Positions 24,926-35,199 of a stretch of 64,000 nucleotides of DNA are shown here, piece by piece (positions within the stretch are counted from its first letter, which is position 1; every line of letters begins with the position of its first letter). The stretch spans positions 213,048 through 277,047 of the forward strand of contig LLEY01000082.1 of NCBI GenBank assembly GCA_001414485.1, written 5' to 3'. A model generated the notes under the pieces. The model had not been told where the DNA came from. It saw only the letters and a program-made list of their open reading frames with translations, and ran no database searches. This DNA comes from Calycina herbarum. Lineage: Eukaryota; Ascomycota; Leotiomycetes; Helotiales; Pezizellaceae. The position numbers and the translations under genes are program-made.

Positions 24926-24933
24926 TATATAAG
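24926..24933 (+). promoter_or_regulatory. TATA box of the LTR promoter (element H)
   Basis: tatataag, followed by gactagcacgtctgc, is conserved in every LTR of this family in element orientation. It is the likely core promoter for the genomic RNA. The transcription start is not determined. Confidence 0.6.
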
Positions 24934-25009
24934 ACTAGCACGTCTGCTATTAGATAGGAGCTTTATACTTAACTTTAGTTATTAATCTTATTATTTTATT
25001 TAATATCTT

Positions 25010-25202
25010 TGTAACAGACGTGTTTCAGTAGACAAAGGTAAAATAAATAATACTCTATTCTTAGAACAAAAGACGAGGAGAGTAGAAGAGCTCGAGAGAA
25101 CCGGGAACTAAATACAAGTCATCCGCGCTAGTGCGTACGCTAGTACTAGCGTGCATCTAAGCGAACATGTGACATCTAGCCTTCGTAACTATAACTGTTA
25201 TA
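25010..25202. repeat. 193-bp solo LTR (TGTGACAG family) in the LTR of H
   Basis: It starts tgtaacagacg and ends actgttata, with ATCTT target duplicates at 25005-25009 and 25203-25207. Removing it and one duplicate restores the H LTR exactly as in sister copies. A second copy of the same length is at 47153-47345. Its termini (TGTGACAG ... CCGTCACA before RIP) match the 183-bp LTR at 36836-37018, although the interiors differ. Confidence 0.88.
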
Positions 25203-25324
25203 ATCTTTAATATAAGTAACGAGTTTACTTCTAAGTAAATAACCTAGTATATCTATACTTCTTATCTATATACTAACCTTCGAGACTTAGTTATCTTTGT
25301 TTAGTTCGTTTAAGTTTCGTTATA

Positions 25325-25416
25325 CTACCTCGATAAGCCTTCTAGCTATTTAGGAACTAAAGACTCTAAATAATATAATAGAGGCTTATTCTCAGACGTT
25401 ATATATATAGAATAAG
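25325..25416 (+). mobile_element. Pogo-like transposon P4, left fragment
   Basis: 92 bp between the H LTR and element C. It reads in frame with 28372-28876 once C and one ATAAG duplicate are removed. It encodes the linker after the DDE domain of a pogo transposase (a motif like IQELKTLNNIIEA). Confidence 0.6.
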
Positions 25417-26309
25417 TGTTAAGATTCAAGTTTAGTAAATAAGTTCGGCTATTTTTCGGAAATTAGTTCGTATACTATGTAGTTTAGTTAAATAGCCTTC
25501 CTACTTAGAGAACTCTTCTCTCCTTATAGATAATCTAATATACTACTATTATATATTATCTATCTTTATCTTTACGTTATATAATAGGTATTACCGTCGT
25601 ATTATAAGATAAGTACAAACGATAATAGCGGCTTTAAAGGATAGGCGAGTATAGCGAGTATAGGCCTTTCTAACCTTTAAAGTCTATTTACTTCGCTCTC
25701 TTATAACATCTTATCCTCCTCTGAATCTATAAGAGCCTATATACTCGAAGAACTTAGAGAATTTATCAAAAACCCTAGTACTATACTAGGCGATGTAGAA
25801 AGTGTCTGAAACGCTCTTTAAGATCTCTTAACTAAGTATAGCGTACTCGAGAGCTAATACTATATAGTCTAACGTAGCGAGAAAGAGACGGAAATAGACT
25901 TTGAAAACAAGTAGAGGATAACTGCTGATTTACGAGGTTAACTTTAGGTTATATAAGTGTAACTTAATTAAGCTCGAGCTTAAGCTTAAGCTTAAGCCGC
26001 CTAAACTTAAGCCTAACCCTCTTCTCCTCTACTACCGATTTACTTAGCGTCTACTTAACTAGTAACCTAAGCATTTCCTCTACCTCTACCTCCTCCTCTA
26101 GTACTCCGGTCTTAACCTTTCATAGATCCTTAATAGTTTAGCAGCGTTTAACACTCTACTACTAAACTCTATACCTATATTATTAACTTAAGGTTGAAAT
26201 TAGCCGAGAATACAGATTAGTAGGCTACTAAGCGAAGTAGGATAGCCTATATTTTAAGTACTTTAGAGAGTGACGCTTAGAAATATATTAACCTATATAT
26301 TAATAACAA

Positions 26310-26985
26310 CAGCTCTTTCAAACCTACTCTACGATCGGTTAATAGTATACTAGACGTTTTACATCGAACGTTTAGTAATATTTATAGCTAGTTAGACAGT
26401 TAGTAGTTACTTAAGAAGGAAACTTAAAGACTCTACTCTACTAAGCAGTTTTTAAGTTTATTATTAGTACTAGCTTCTACTTCGAGAAACAAGGGCTTTC
26501 TAGTTATTAACCTTTTAATATAGAATATAGACAGACGAATTCACGCCTAAGTCCTTTCTAGCGGTCGCTATAGAGATAACATGTCTCTTTATAACCTAGT
26601 TAATCTCGTCTAGGAGTAAGACCGGAACTATTAGAAGATCTTTAGTAACTACTTTATAAAAGCTAAGCCTACTAAACCTACGCCTTTAGACTTTACCTCT
26701 TACGTTGTTCTAATACCTGCCGCTTCTACTACCTCTACTTACGATAACTCTATAGAACTTAATATACTAAAAGTAGCTAGTAAGCTGATTTAGATAAAGA
26801 AAGATATAGAAGAGAAGCGCTATACGAAGACTAACGAGGAGAAGAAGGCTTGTAAAGCCTACTAGGTTATATATAGCCTCTACTACTATTATAACAGCTC
26901 TAATCATAGTATTAGTATCACTGGCTACTTAAAACTTAAAGCTCGAGAAGCTACTAAAGCTACGAAGAAGGCGGGAAAAGCTTAG
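26310..26985 (+). pseudogene. Gag-like segment of element C
   Basis: A mostly continuous frame reads like a capsid/gag protein, with helical, charged sequence such as DNMSLYNLVNLVQEQ and KKDIEEKRYTK. Near 26880-26925 is a Tyr/Asn/His segment (YYYYNSSNH) that could be a RIP-altered CCHC knuckle, but its last Cys position does not fit. A Lys/Ala-rich basic tail follows. The assignment rests on position after the 5' LTR and on composition only. Confidence 0.4.
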
Positions 26986-27939
26986 TCTCTAATAAAAGTC
27001 GCTGTTAAAGACATGTTTAGAAGAAGCTATTAAGGATATTATCCTTAGAGGAAAGGTAATAAAGTACGATAGAAGTCTCTTATAAGATAGTATAACATAG
27101 GAATATAAATAAACAGACATTCTCTCTTATATACTTTATACTTAACTCTAGGGCCTTAGCTTAGTACTTTATTAATTTCGATTATATATAAAAAACCGGG
27201 TTTACTTTAACCTCTCTTACTCGACCTCGACAACTCTATATTACCGATAGAAGATCTTCTACAGCTAGAGACGTAACTTATATAGTGATTTTAGATATAA
27301 TTATTAGAAAGTATATAAAGCGAGATTAGCGCTTCTATATTATTAAAATCGCCTCTTATAATATTATCGTTAGATATCCTTAGCTTGCTCTATATAACCC
27401 TTCTATCGATTAGGTAAGTTATAAGATTACCTTTAATTTAGAGCGTTATAGAGAACACTATATACTAAAACGACTAGATTTAGTATAAGTTCGGTATATA
27501 AAACACAACTCCTTCTACGTTCTAAGACCTCGGAAGATTAGCGCCGCCGCCTTTCACCGGTTAGCTCTTACCTATAGCGTAGAGGTTTTCTCGCTCTCTG
27601 TTTTTAAGATTAACAAACGACTTAAGAAACTCAGCTAACTCTCTAAAGACCTTCGGAGTTTATACTATATAGAGAGAGATCTAATAGAAGATGAGAACGA
27701 TTAGTAGCTAACAGCCGCCGAACTTTACCTTCGTAGAGCCTCTTTAGACGATATCTAGAAGGCACTTACAAAATACGAGAACCCCGGGAAGTAGGTTAAC
27801 TCTAAAACATTACTTCTCTCTTATTTAAAGAAGTGGTCGTCTCGACTTATCTATAGAGTTATAGCCTATTTACTCGGTTTTCTATACTAATTTATTACAC
27901 CTCTTTACTAGTGCTCCGTTGCCTAGGTAACAAAACCCT

Positions 27940-28205
27940 CTACTACTACTAGTTACTATAGGCGATGACAGTTAATCTCTTTAGACAGTAGAGGAGATAG
28001 TAGATTCTCGAAGGCAGGATAGAGGTTTTAAGTACCTTATTCGCTGGCGTAGATATAATAAGAACGAGAATACTTAGAAACCTTTGGTAAACGTTATTAG
28101 TAGTACTAACTCTATTTATACGTTTGAGAGCAGATTCTCTACAAAGCTTAAGCCTACTAAGAACAAACAATTACGAGCTTTCTAAGAGCTCTATAATAGT
28201 ATATA
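27940..28205 (+). pseudogene. Chromodomain of element C
   Basis: The frame starting near 27956 gives TVEEIVDSRRQDRGFKYLI, RWRRYNKNENT, a stop at the expected Trp, and KPLVNV. This is a clear chromodomain with Trp codons converted to stops. It lies just before the polypurine tract and 3' LTR, as expected for the C-terminus of a chromovirus-type polyprotein. The open frame on the opposite strand at 27949-28170 is a shadow. Confidence 0.75.
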
Positions 28206-28371
28206 TGTTTAAGAGAAGGAGGGACCTTATATTAAGATTTAAGTTTAGTGAATAAGTTTAGCTATTTTTCAGAAATTAGTTCGTATACTATATAGTTTAG
28301 TTAAATAGCCTTCCTACTTAGAGAACTCTTCTCTTTATATAGACAATCTAATATACTACTATTATAATAAG

Positions 28372-28876
28372 GTCTTATAACACTAGGATAGTTCTTCAAC
28401 CTAGATTCTATATAGCCTAGACTAGCTTATAAAGAGTATAAAGCTTGTAATTACTAAAGTAGCTTTATTATACGCTGAGAATACTATACTTCGTATAGTA
28501 AATAATCAACTAAGTCGGCGTTATTATATAAAAAAGCGTCGATTATAGAAAGAAGGATTACTTACTCTCTAAGATACGTAAGATCTTAGAGCTCTAAGTA
28601 ATATTACTTTATAAGAATAAGTAGTTTTAGTAGAAAATAATAATTATACGAACCCGAGTCTAGTACCTCGCCGACGCTGTAGATTATATAGGAAATATAG
28701 CTATAATATACGAACTTATTAAAAAGAAGAAGAAATATATAAGGATTCTAATTCTAAGTAGTATAACTAATTGAATTAATTATATTATAAGATATTTAAT
28801 AATTCGTAGAATACTAAGAAAAAAAATTTATTTCGCTTAGGAGTCTAACTCGCTTATAAACTACGTTATATAATTA
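28372..28876 (+). mobile_element. Pogo-like transposon P4, right fragment
   Basis: It encodes the C-terminal part of a pogo transposase (a motif like LLYAENTILRIVNNQL, then a basic KRRLQKEGLLTLQD segment), with RIP stops. It ends in a TIR, read inward acgtagtttataagcgagtt, close to the P3 end. The TA duplicate is at 28877-28878. The target is the gag of gypsy copy D. Confidence 0.75.
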
Positions 28877-29358
28877 GTAGCTAACTTTTTCTATTATAAA
28901 CTTAATAATTATTATTTAGTAGTTCTTTTAGTATCGATATCTTTAAACACTCTCTCTATCTTTCTCTTAAATCTATTCTAGGTCTTAGAAATCTTATTCG
29001 TTTTATCTTAGTAATCTTTAATCTAATCTATTCTTAGTAATTCGAGATAGTCTTATAAGAACGTCTTAATCTAGTTAAGAGCTACTCTACGTAAGAAGGT
29101 AGTAGCTTATATCGTTTTTTCTAGGTTATTAGTAAACTCTATATAGTTAAAAGTAATATATATCTTATACTAGAGTAAGAAGCTTTAAAGCTTAGTCCTC
29201 TTACTAAGGTAAGAGTCTAAGACCTTAATCTTAATTCGATTATAGTATATAGATATAGTAGTAACTACTTAAGCTAGTACTACCGAGCTAGTAGCAGAGG
29301 AAGATGTCTAACGTAAAGTTATTATAATAGTATTAGCTTTAGAAACAGGTGTTTAAAG
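28877..29358 (-). pseudogene. Gag N-terminal part of gypsy copy D
   Basis: Minus-strand sequence next to the 5' LTR of D aligns with the N-terminal gag of A (9000-9420) and G (54400-54710). Shared features include the leader ctttaaacacctgtttc next to the LTR and the capsid-like segments. It is truncated at the left by pogo P4, and the remainder of D is not in the window. Confidence 0.7.
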
Positions 29359-29610
29359 TATAACGAAACTAGTATTTAACTTATAAAGATATCGAGTTTA
29401 ATAGTTAGTATATAAGTAAAGAAGACAACTATTATATAGTGTTTACTTAGAGGTAAACTCGTTACTTATATTAAAGATATTAAAGCAAAGTAATAAGATT
29501 AATAACTAAAGTTAAGTATAAAGCTTCTATCTAATAACAGATATACTAGTCTTATATAGAACCTTTATTCTCTAAGTATATTACTTATATCGCTTATATC
29601 GCTTATATCG

Positions 29611-30230
29611 TATTACTAGAATCGCTTAGAATCAGTAACACGTGATCTAGAACATTCTAGAATTATAAATTTATATATAAATATATCCTTTCTCTTTCTC
29701 TATTTAAGAGGTTTAAGATATAATTCAAAAGCATTTTTATAACATAGTAGTAATATAGGTTCTATATAAAGTCCTTATAGACTATATAGTAAGAGAGCTA
29801 CAAATGCTATATTCTCTCGCAGATCTGAATAAGACTAGAATAGCTAGGTAACCTACGTAATCAAAGCACTTATATATATAAGGAGTCGGTCTTCTTATAA
29901 AACAAAAACCGAAGGAGTCGGTCTTCTTATAAAATAAGAACCGGAGGAACATCCTACCTCTCTAAATACTCGGGTAAAAGACATATAGTTTACTTATATA
30001 TCTATAGTTTTCCTCTTCTATTAGAGGTCTACTAGAATTTAGAAGAAGGGTTTTTTACTCTAGGGTATCTATCTCTATATACTGATTTAGAGAGAGTGTT
30101 GCTAGAATCGCTTAGAATCAGTAACACGTGATCTAGAACATTCTAGAATTGTAAATTTATATATAAATATATTCTTTCTCTTCCTCTATTTAAGAGGTTT
30201 AAGATATAATTCAAAAGTATTTTTATAATA
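29611..30230 (+). mobile_element. TRIM: 620-bp miniature LTR element
   Basis: Two 134-bp LTRs (29611-29744 and 30097-30230; the 3' copy keeps tgttgctagaatcgc ...) flank a 352-bp interior with no coding capacity. TATCG duplicates are at 29606-29610 and 30231-30235. A purine tract, tttagagagag (30086-30096), abuts the 3' LTR, so it reads left to right. A third LTR copy is at 1-119. The interior contains a 32-bp tandem duplication at 29880-29943. The primer binding site was not identified. Confidence 0.88.
29880..29943 (+). repeat. 32-bp tandem duplication inside the TRIM
   Basis: Two adjacent copies of a unit beginning aaggagtcggtcttcttata, differing by RIP-type changes (aaaaccg / agaaccg). 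Confidence 0.85.
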
Positions 30231-30446
30231 TATCGCTTACGATTAAGACGATTAAGGTAATATAAGCGATTATATTACGTAATCGCACGTGAATTCTAAT
30301 AGTCTTATAATAGTAAGATTCTAAAACCTTTAAATACCTTCTATATTACTAATTCTCTCTTATATTACCTTCTATTCCTTAGATATTATATCTTATTCTA
30401 TTAGAGTATTATCTAGACTACTTACTATATTCTATAATTCGTAATA

Positions 30447-32545
30447 CTATACTTATATAGTCTCTAGAATTAAAGGTTATAATATAATTCTAGGAAAGTC
30501 TTAGTTAAGAAAAGAGCGAGTATTACTTAATACTAAAAAAGAATAGTTACTCTTCTAAGATTCTAGATTAGAAGTTTATAGTAAGCTAGAAGAGAACTCT
30601 TATTCTTATAAACAAGTAAGTACGACTGTCTTTTACTTTCTTATAGATTAGAAATAGAAACTATAGGTTTTTTTAGTAAGTCTTATAAATATTATAAAAG
30701 TATTAGTAGAAAAGAAATATATAGACCTGCGAACGAAGCTACTTAGCTAGATTAGTCTAGAATTCTACCTAGCTTTCGATAGATAAGAAGTAAATAAGTT
30801 ACTAGTAACGTGTATATATAGCGAACCGGCTAAACAAGCGAACCGGCTAACTGAAAACATATCTAAAATCGCGATTTTAATATTTTAATATCTCTACGAA
30901 CTATTAATCAAAAGTTTTAAAATTAAAACTTTGATTTTATTACTATATATATATTTAGAATTCTAAGTCTTAGACGCTATATGATTTTACTTAGCGATTC
31001 GCTTAAAAATACCTCTGTAATCTTATCTTTTTTCTTCTTCTTTTAATAACTTTTTAATATAAATTAGCCTTAGTCTTATATTTTATAACTTTTATATTTA
31101 TATAGTAATAAAATCAAAGTTTTAATTTTGAAATTTTTAATTAATAATTCGTAAAGATATTAAAATATCAAAATCGCGATTTTAGATATATTTTCAGTTA
31201 GCCGGTTCGCTTGTTTAGCCGGTTCGCTATATATACACGTTATACTAATAAGGAATTAATTATAGTATTAAGCTTTTATAAATAGATAATAGATTAGAAG
31301 AAACAGTTCTATAGAAGCTACTCTATAATATATTATAGAATAAACTATTAATACTTTATAAAACTCTAATAGAGCTACTAGATAAGGAATTTATTTAAGT
31401 AAGTAACTCTCTAGTAGCTACGCTAGTACTCTTCGTACGAAAGCTAGGAAGAGGTTTATAGTTCTATTATAACTACTAGGTACTAAATAAGTTAACTTAT
31501 AAGAACTACTATCTACTACTCTTAATCTAAGAGATACTTAACTAGATTAGAAAAGCTAAGTAATTTATAAAAATATATATTATTACTACTTTTTATAAGA
31601 TATAGATTAAGAAAGACAATAAATAGAAAATAGCTTTCTATACTTGCTTTAGGCTTTTTAAATAGCTTATTACTCTCTTTAGACTTATAAATACTCTAAG
31701 TATATTAATTATATACTTTAAGAGTTTCTTAATAAATTTATCTTAGTATATATAGACGATATCTTAATATTTATAGATAGTATATATAAATAACACTATA
31801 AACACGTCTATAAAGTACTATAGAGACTTTAGAACGCTAGGCTATAGCTAGATATCAATAAATATAAATTCGAGATATAGTTTATAAAGTATCTTAGGTT
31901 TATTATAAACGTAGAGTAAGGTCTATAGATAGACTCAGCTAAAGTATAGGTTATCATAGATTAGAAAGTACTAATAAGTATAAAAGACGTTTTTGATTTC
32001 CTAGGATTTATAAATTTCTACTAATAGTTTATTAAGAATTTTTTATAGATTATAGCCTCTCTTTACAGCTTTATTAAAAAGGATATATCTTTTTAATAGA
32101 TAGAGAAAGTAAACAGAGCCTTTAAACGTTTAAAGTAAGCTTTTATAAAGGCTTCTATACTAGCTTAGTTTAACTTAGATTATAAGATAGTTCTAGAAAT
32201 AGACTCTTCTAGATATTATTTAGAAGAGGTTCTTTCTTAAGTAAAGAATAAAGTATTATAGCTAGTAGTCTTCTTCTTTAAGAAGTATATACCTACTAAG
32301 TATAATTACCTAATTCACTAGAGAGTATTAGAAATCGTAAGATAGTTTAGCGAAATTAGAGAGTGATTATAGCGTATAATACTATAAACTCTTATTATAG
32401 TAAATAAATCTTTAATCTCTATATAATAGTACTTAGTACTCGAAATACCGTCTGTCTAGAGGCTCTCTAAACCTCTTCGAAGCTCTTTATTTATAACGAA
32501 AGTACTACTACTAAAAAACCCCGATTTTATAAAGCGTATAATAGC
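30447..32545 (+). pseudogene. Gypsy fragment E: reverse transcriptase and start of RNase H
   Basis: The translation gives a Ty3/gypsy RT: a motif like LVATLVLFVRKPG, the fingers/palm region, YIDD at 31749-31760 in the context LVYIDDILIFID, then FLGFINFYQQFI and the start of RNase H with the KYIPTKYNY region. It belongs to a different family from A/B/G/H. The MITE at 30808-31240 sits upstream of the RT. Copia element J cuts it off at 32546. Stops fall at former Gln/Trp codons. Confidence 0.8.
30808..31240. mobile_element. Palindromic MITE derived from pogo family P2
   Basis: 433 bp with TA duplicates at 30806-30807 and 31241-31242. The inverted ends of about 150 bp start acgtgtatatatagcgaac and differ almost only by C/T and G/A changes. 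Each end has two copies of agcgaaccggctaa. The ~130-bp centre has no coding potential. The terminal 45 bp match the surviving end of P2 at 577-621, which could have supplied transposase. Confidence 0.9.
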
Positions 32546-32756
32546 TGTTACGATAATAAGTCTATACGCGCTATTATACGATCTAAGTGTCGATATCTAT
32601 AAGTAGTTAGTACTTATACGTACTCTTCTCGCTTAGTAAGAAGAGCAGGTATTTAAGTAGAACCGAGTATAGCTTATACTCGGTATATATCAACAATAGT
32701 TATAAGAATATATACTCTTTTTATATTAAGCTATTAACTACTAAGTTAAACTAACA
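32546..32756 (+). repeat. Candidate 5' LTR of Copia-type element J
   Basis: tgttacgataat ... aactaaca has TG/CA-type termini and contains the hairpin ccgagtatagcttatactcgg. Directly after it comes ctggttagtaaac, which resembles an initiator-tRNA-type primer binding site (tggta...). No second copy is present to confirm the boundaries. Confidence 0.4.
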
Positions 32757-33047
32757 CTGGTTAGTAAACGTATAGATTAGATAACTTAGAACTACTATAC
32801 TCTAATTCTTAGGATTATATATTTATATAGTTACGAAAGTTAGATAAGTAGAACCCTCTCTTAGATTAGTACACTCTACTAGTTATACTCGTTAAATCAA
32901 GTATATAATATTTGAACCGATCCTCTCTCTTAGATTACACGATTCTACTAGTTTATAAAATCTTATAAATCAATTATAAACTCTACGAATTACAATTACT
33001 AAAACTATTCTACGAGAACGACTTACTACTACTAAAAACATATAAAG

Positions 33048-33244
33048 TCTACTATAACCTTTATAACTTATATATATATAGAATCTACTATAAACTCTAC
33101 GAATTATATATATAAATCTACTATAAACTCTACGAATTACATATATAGAATCTACTATAAACTCTACGAATTATATATATAGAATCTACTATAAACTCTA
33201 TAACTTATATATATACAAATCTACTATAACCTCTACGACTTACA
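33048..33244 (+). repeat. Minisatellite of about 34 bp, six copies
   Basis: Units begin tctactataa at 33048, 33084, 33117, 33151, 33185 and 33220 (spacings 36, 33, 34, 34, 35). Each continues actctacgaatta then a tatata run. It lies in the 5' leader/early gag region of element J and is not consistently a multiple of three. Confidence 0.85.
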
Positions 33245-33639
33245 GCTACTAGAATAACTCGTAGAAGACTCTTTAACTCTAACAACCTTATAACCTCAGA
33301 TAACCTACGATATCTAAAACAAGAGTAATATCTAGAATACTTAACCTACTTCTAATCTCGGATATCTAATATAATAACTATAATAAGACGTACGAGATAG
33401 AATAACCTACCTTTATAAGAAGAAGTTAACTAAGAGGTTAAGCTACTTTCGATAAGTAATAAGACCTTCTATACCTCTTACTAATACTAGTCTACTTATA
33501 TCTTATTTATATACTACTAAAGATATCATCTACCGTCGATTTTATAACTATCTTCGATTCTTTTACTACTTTTAATTATCTTAATATTTTTAAGTAACTC
33601 TTTTAACTTTTTCTACTATCTATACTATAGTACTACTAT

Positions 33640-35030
33640 TATCTTAGGTTAAGAATAAGAAGGCTACGGCTTTTATAGAAGAAAAGATTATAGAATATAA
33701 TATCGAAGACATAGACGATAATTATCTCTAGGAGATATATTAAATACACTTTAATAACTAGTCTAAATCAAGGTTTATATACATAGCTTAAAACACCTTA
33801 ATAAAGATACGACAAGTACTTCGAAAAAGAGATATATAAGTAGAGATAGATAGCTATAAGAGAATAATACTATAGGCACTCTATAATATAGCTTAAGAAC
33901 TTATACGTACTAAATAGACGATTAAGAAACTACGAAGAGAAGTTAATAAAAGTAGAACCTAGTTAACAGAGATAGCCGCGAGAGTTATATATCTTAAGAC
34001 TTACCTAGAACGATTCTCTAAACTAATTAATTATCTAAATACACCTATAGCCTCGGCTAATAATAATATTCCTCTTATAAACAGTATTCCTCTAAAGTAT
34101 ATTCCTTCTAGTATTTTTCCTTTAATATCTATAAATAATATTCCTATTCCTATAATACTACTACTAGGCGAATATAGCTAGGATTACTTACAGTTACTTA
34201 GTAACGTTATAAAGTTATACTTAGAAGAGTAGAAGTATAGAAGTAAGAGAGATAACTTCAAACTTAAATCGATTATCTTTAAGAATATATATAAGCGTTA
34301 TAGTATACCGCCTTTAGTATATAACCTAGCTTTCCTAATTATACTTAAAGGTTAAGCGTCTAATCACTTCTATATAAGTGTATTTAAGAATAGAAGGGAT
34401 TAATTATATAAATTCCTTTCTACTACTATCTAGACGTACTTCGAAGACGAACTATATACTAAAAGCTAATCTTCTAAATAGAACCGTACTATACTGTTAT
34501 AAACGAAGTCTAAGCTAGAATACTCGGATAAAACGCTAAGCGAGTGTTTTAAGACTATACTATCTAAACTAGAAGAACTACGATATAGGCTTCTAGAGGA
34601 TATATAAAGCGATAGCTAATTAACTAATAAGCTACTTATAGTATATAAGAAAGCACTAGAATACTAGAACGCGTACTTAACCCTACTCTAGAATTCCTCT
34701 CTCTAGAGCACTATTACGCTCTTAAGAAGCTCTATTCGTAACTACGAAGTAAGCTATAAAACCACCGAGACTTTAATATCTTACTACTATAACTTAAACT
34801 CTAAGACCTTGATAACGGATTATTACTTCTATAAGTATAATAACAACTAGGGACAAGAACGTAGACCTAGTAAAAGTACTAAGTATTATATATATAATAA
34901 GAAAGACTATCGATCCTAGAACTATACCTAGAAGAAATAAGATCGTTACTTTACTAAATAGTAAAAGAGTAATAAAACTAGCTTCTAAGACAGAGATAGT
35001 ACCTTCGTTAAGAAAGTATACTATATATAT
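33640..35030 (+). pseudogene. Gag region of Copia-type element J
   Basis: A broken frame of charged, helical sequence ends in a Cys/His-type tail. A YYFYKYNN segment (about 34818-34845) and a SKSTKYYIYNKKDYRSQN segment (about 34875-34930) resemble the CFYCxKxG and C..C....C...NH knuckle of fungal Copia-type polyproteins after RIP. The start is not determinable. Confidence 0.5.
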
Positions 35031-35199
35031 ATTATAAATATAGAATATATAGAAGAAGAGGATATAGTAGAAACTCTTTAGACAGTTGCTTTATCTACTA
35101 ATAATAGTAACTTAGAAGATAAGATTATCTACTTCTTAGTTACTTCTATAGAACGAATCGATAACTTAAGTACTTAAACTCTTACTACTAGCTTAATAA

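Larger units (their letters stand above)
622..25324 (+). mobile_element. Ty3/gypsy element H, host of a nest of insertions (3' half only)
   Basis: Plus-strand chromodomain gypsy element whose pieces are 622-978, 9868-10147, 10611-11576, 12988-13177, 15039-15229, 24136-24692 and the 3' LTR 24693-25324. Joining the pieces across the inserted elements restores one order: RNase H, integrase, chromodomain, 3' region, polypurine tract, LTR. Each interrupting element is bounded by a matching target duplication: GATAG, ATATA, TA, TA and GTAAT. The 5' LTR, gag and RT lie left of the window or were lost. All pieces are heavily RIP-mutated. H itself appears inserted in the pogo element P4. Confidence 0.85.
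24693..25324 (+). repeat. 3' LTR of element H (with a 193-bp solo LTR inside)
   Basis: The LTR starts tattacgaatt directly after a polypurine tract and ends aagtttcgttata. Without the inserted 193-bp LTR and its duplicate it is about 434 bp, like the LTRs of A and B. It carries a TATA box and its own cassette type. The sequence after it (ctacc...) is pogo P4. Confidence 0.88.
25417..28366 (+). mobile_element. LTR element C: chromodomain-containing deletion derivative without RT or integrase
   Basis: 2950 bp with 137-bp LTRs at 25417-25553 and 28230-28366. ATAAG duplicates are at 25412-25416 and 28367-28371. A polypurine tract (aagagaaggaggga) precedes the right LTR. The interior is only 2.7 kb. 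No RT YxDD, RNase H or integrase core is visible in any frame, while a gag-like segment and a terminal chromodomain are. It is therefore probably mobilised by a relative. It is inserted in pogo P4. Confidence 0.88.
29359..30446 (-). repeat. 5' LTR of gypsy copy D, split by a TRIM
   Basis: Same family as the LTRs of A, B, G and H. Removing the 620-bp TRIM and one TATCG duplicate leaves 463 bp, the length of the solo LTR at 10148-10610. The cassette is of the atcgct/gcgat type and is itself the TRIM target. Confidence 0.85.

Noticed and set aside
27949..28170. 73-codon minus-strand frame
   Set aside because: Shadow of the chromodomain of element C, which is supported on the + strand.
33048..33244. 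CRISPR-like array
   Set aside because: The units are contiguous without spacers and the DNA is fungal; it is a minisatellite.
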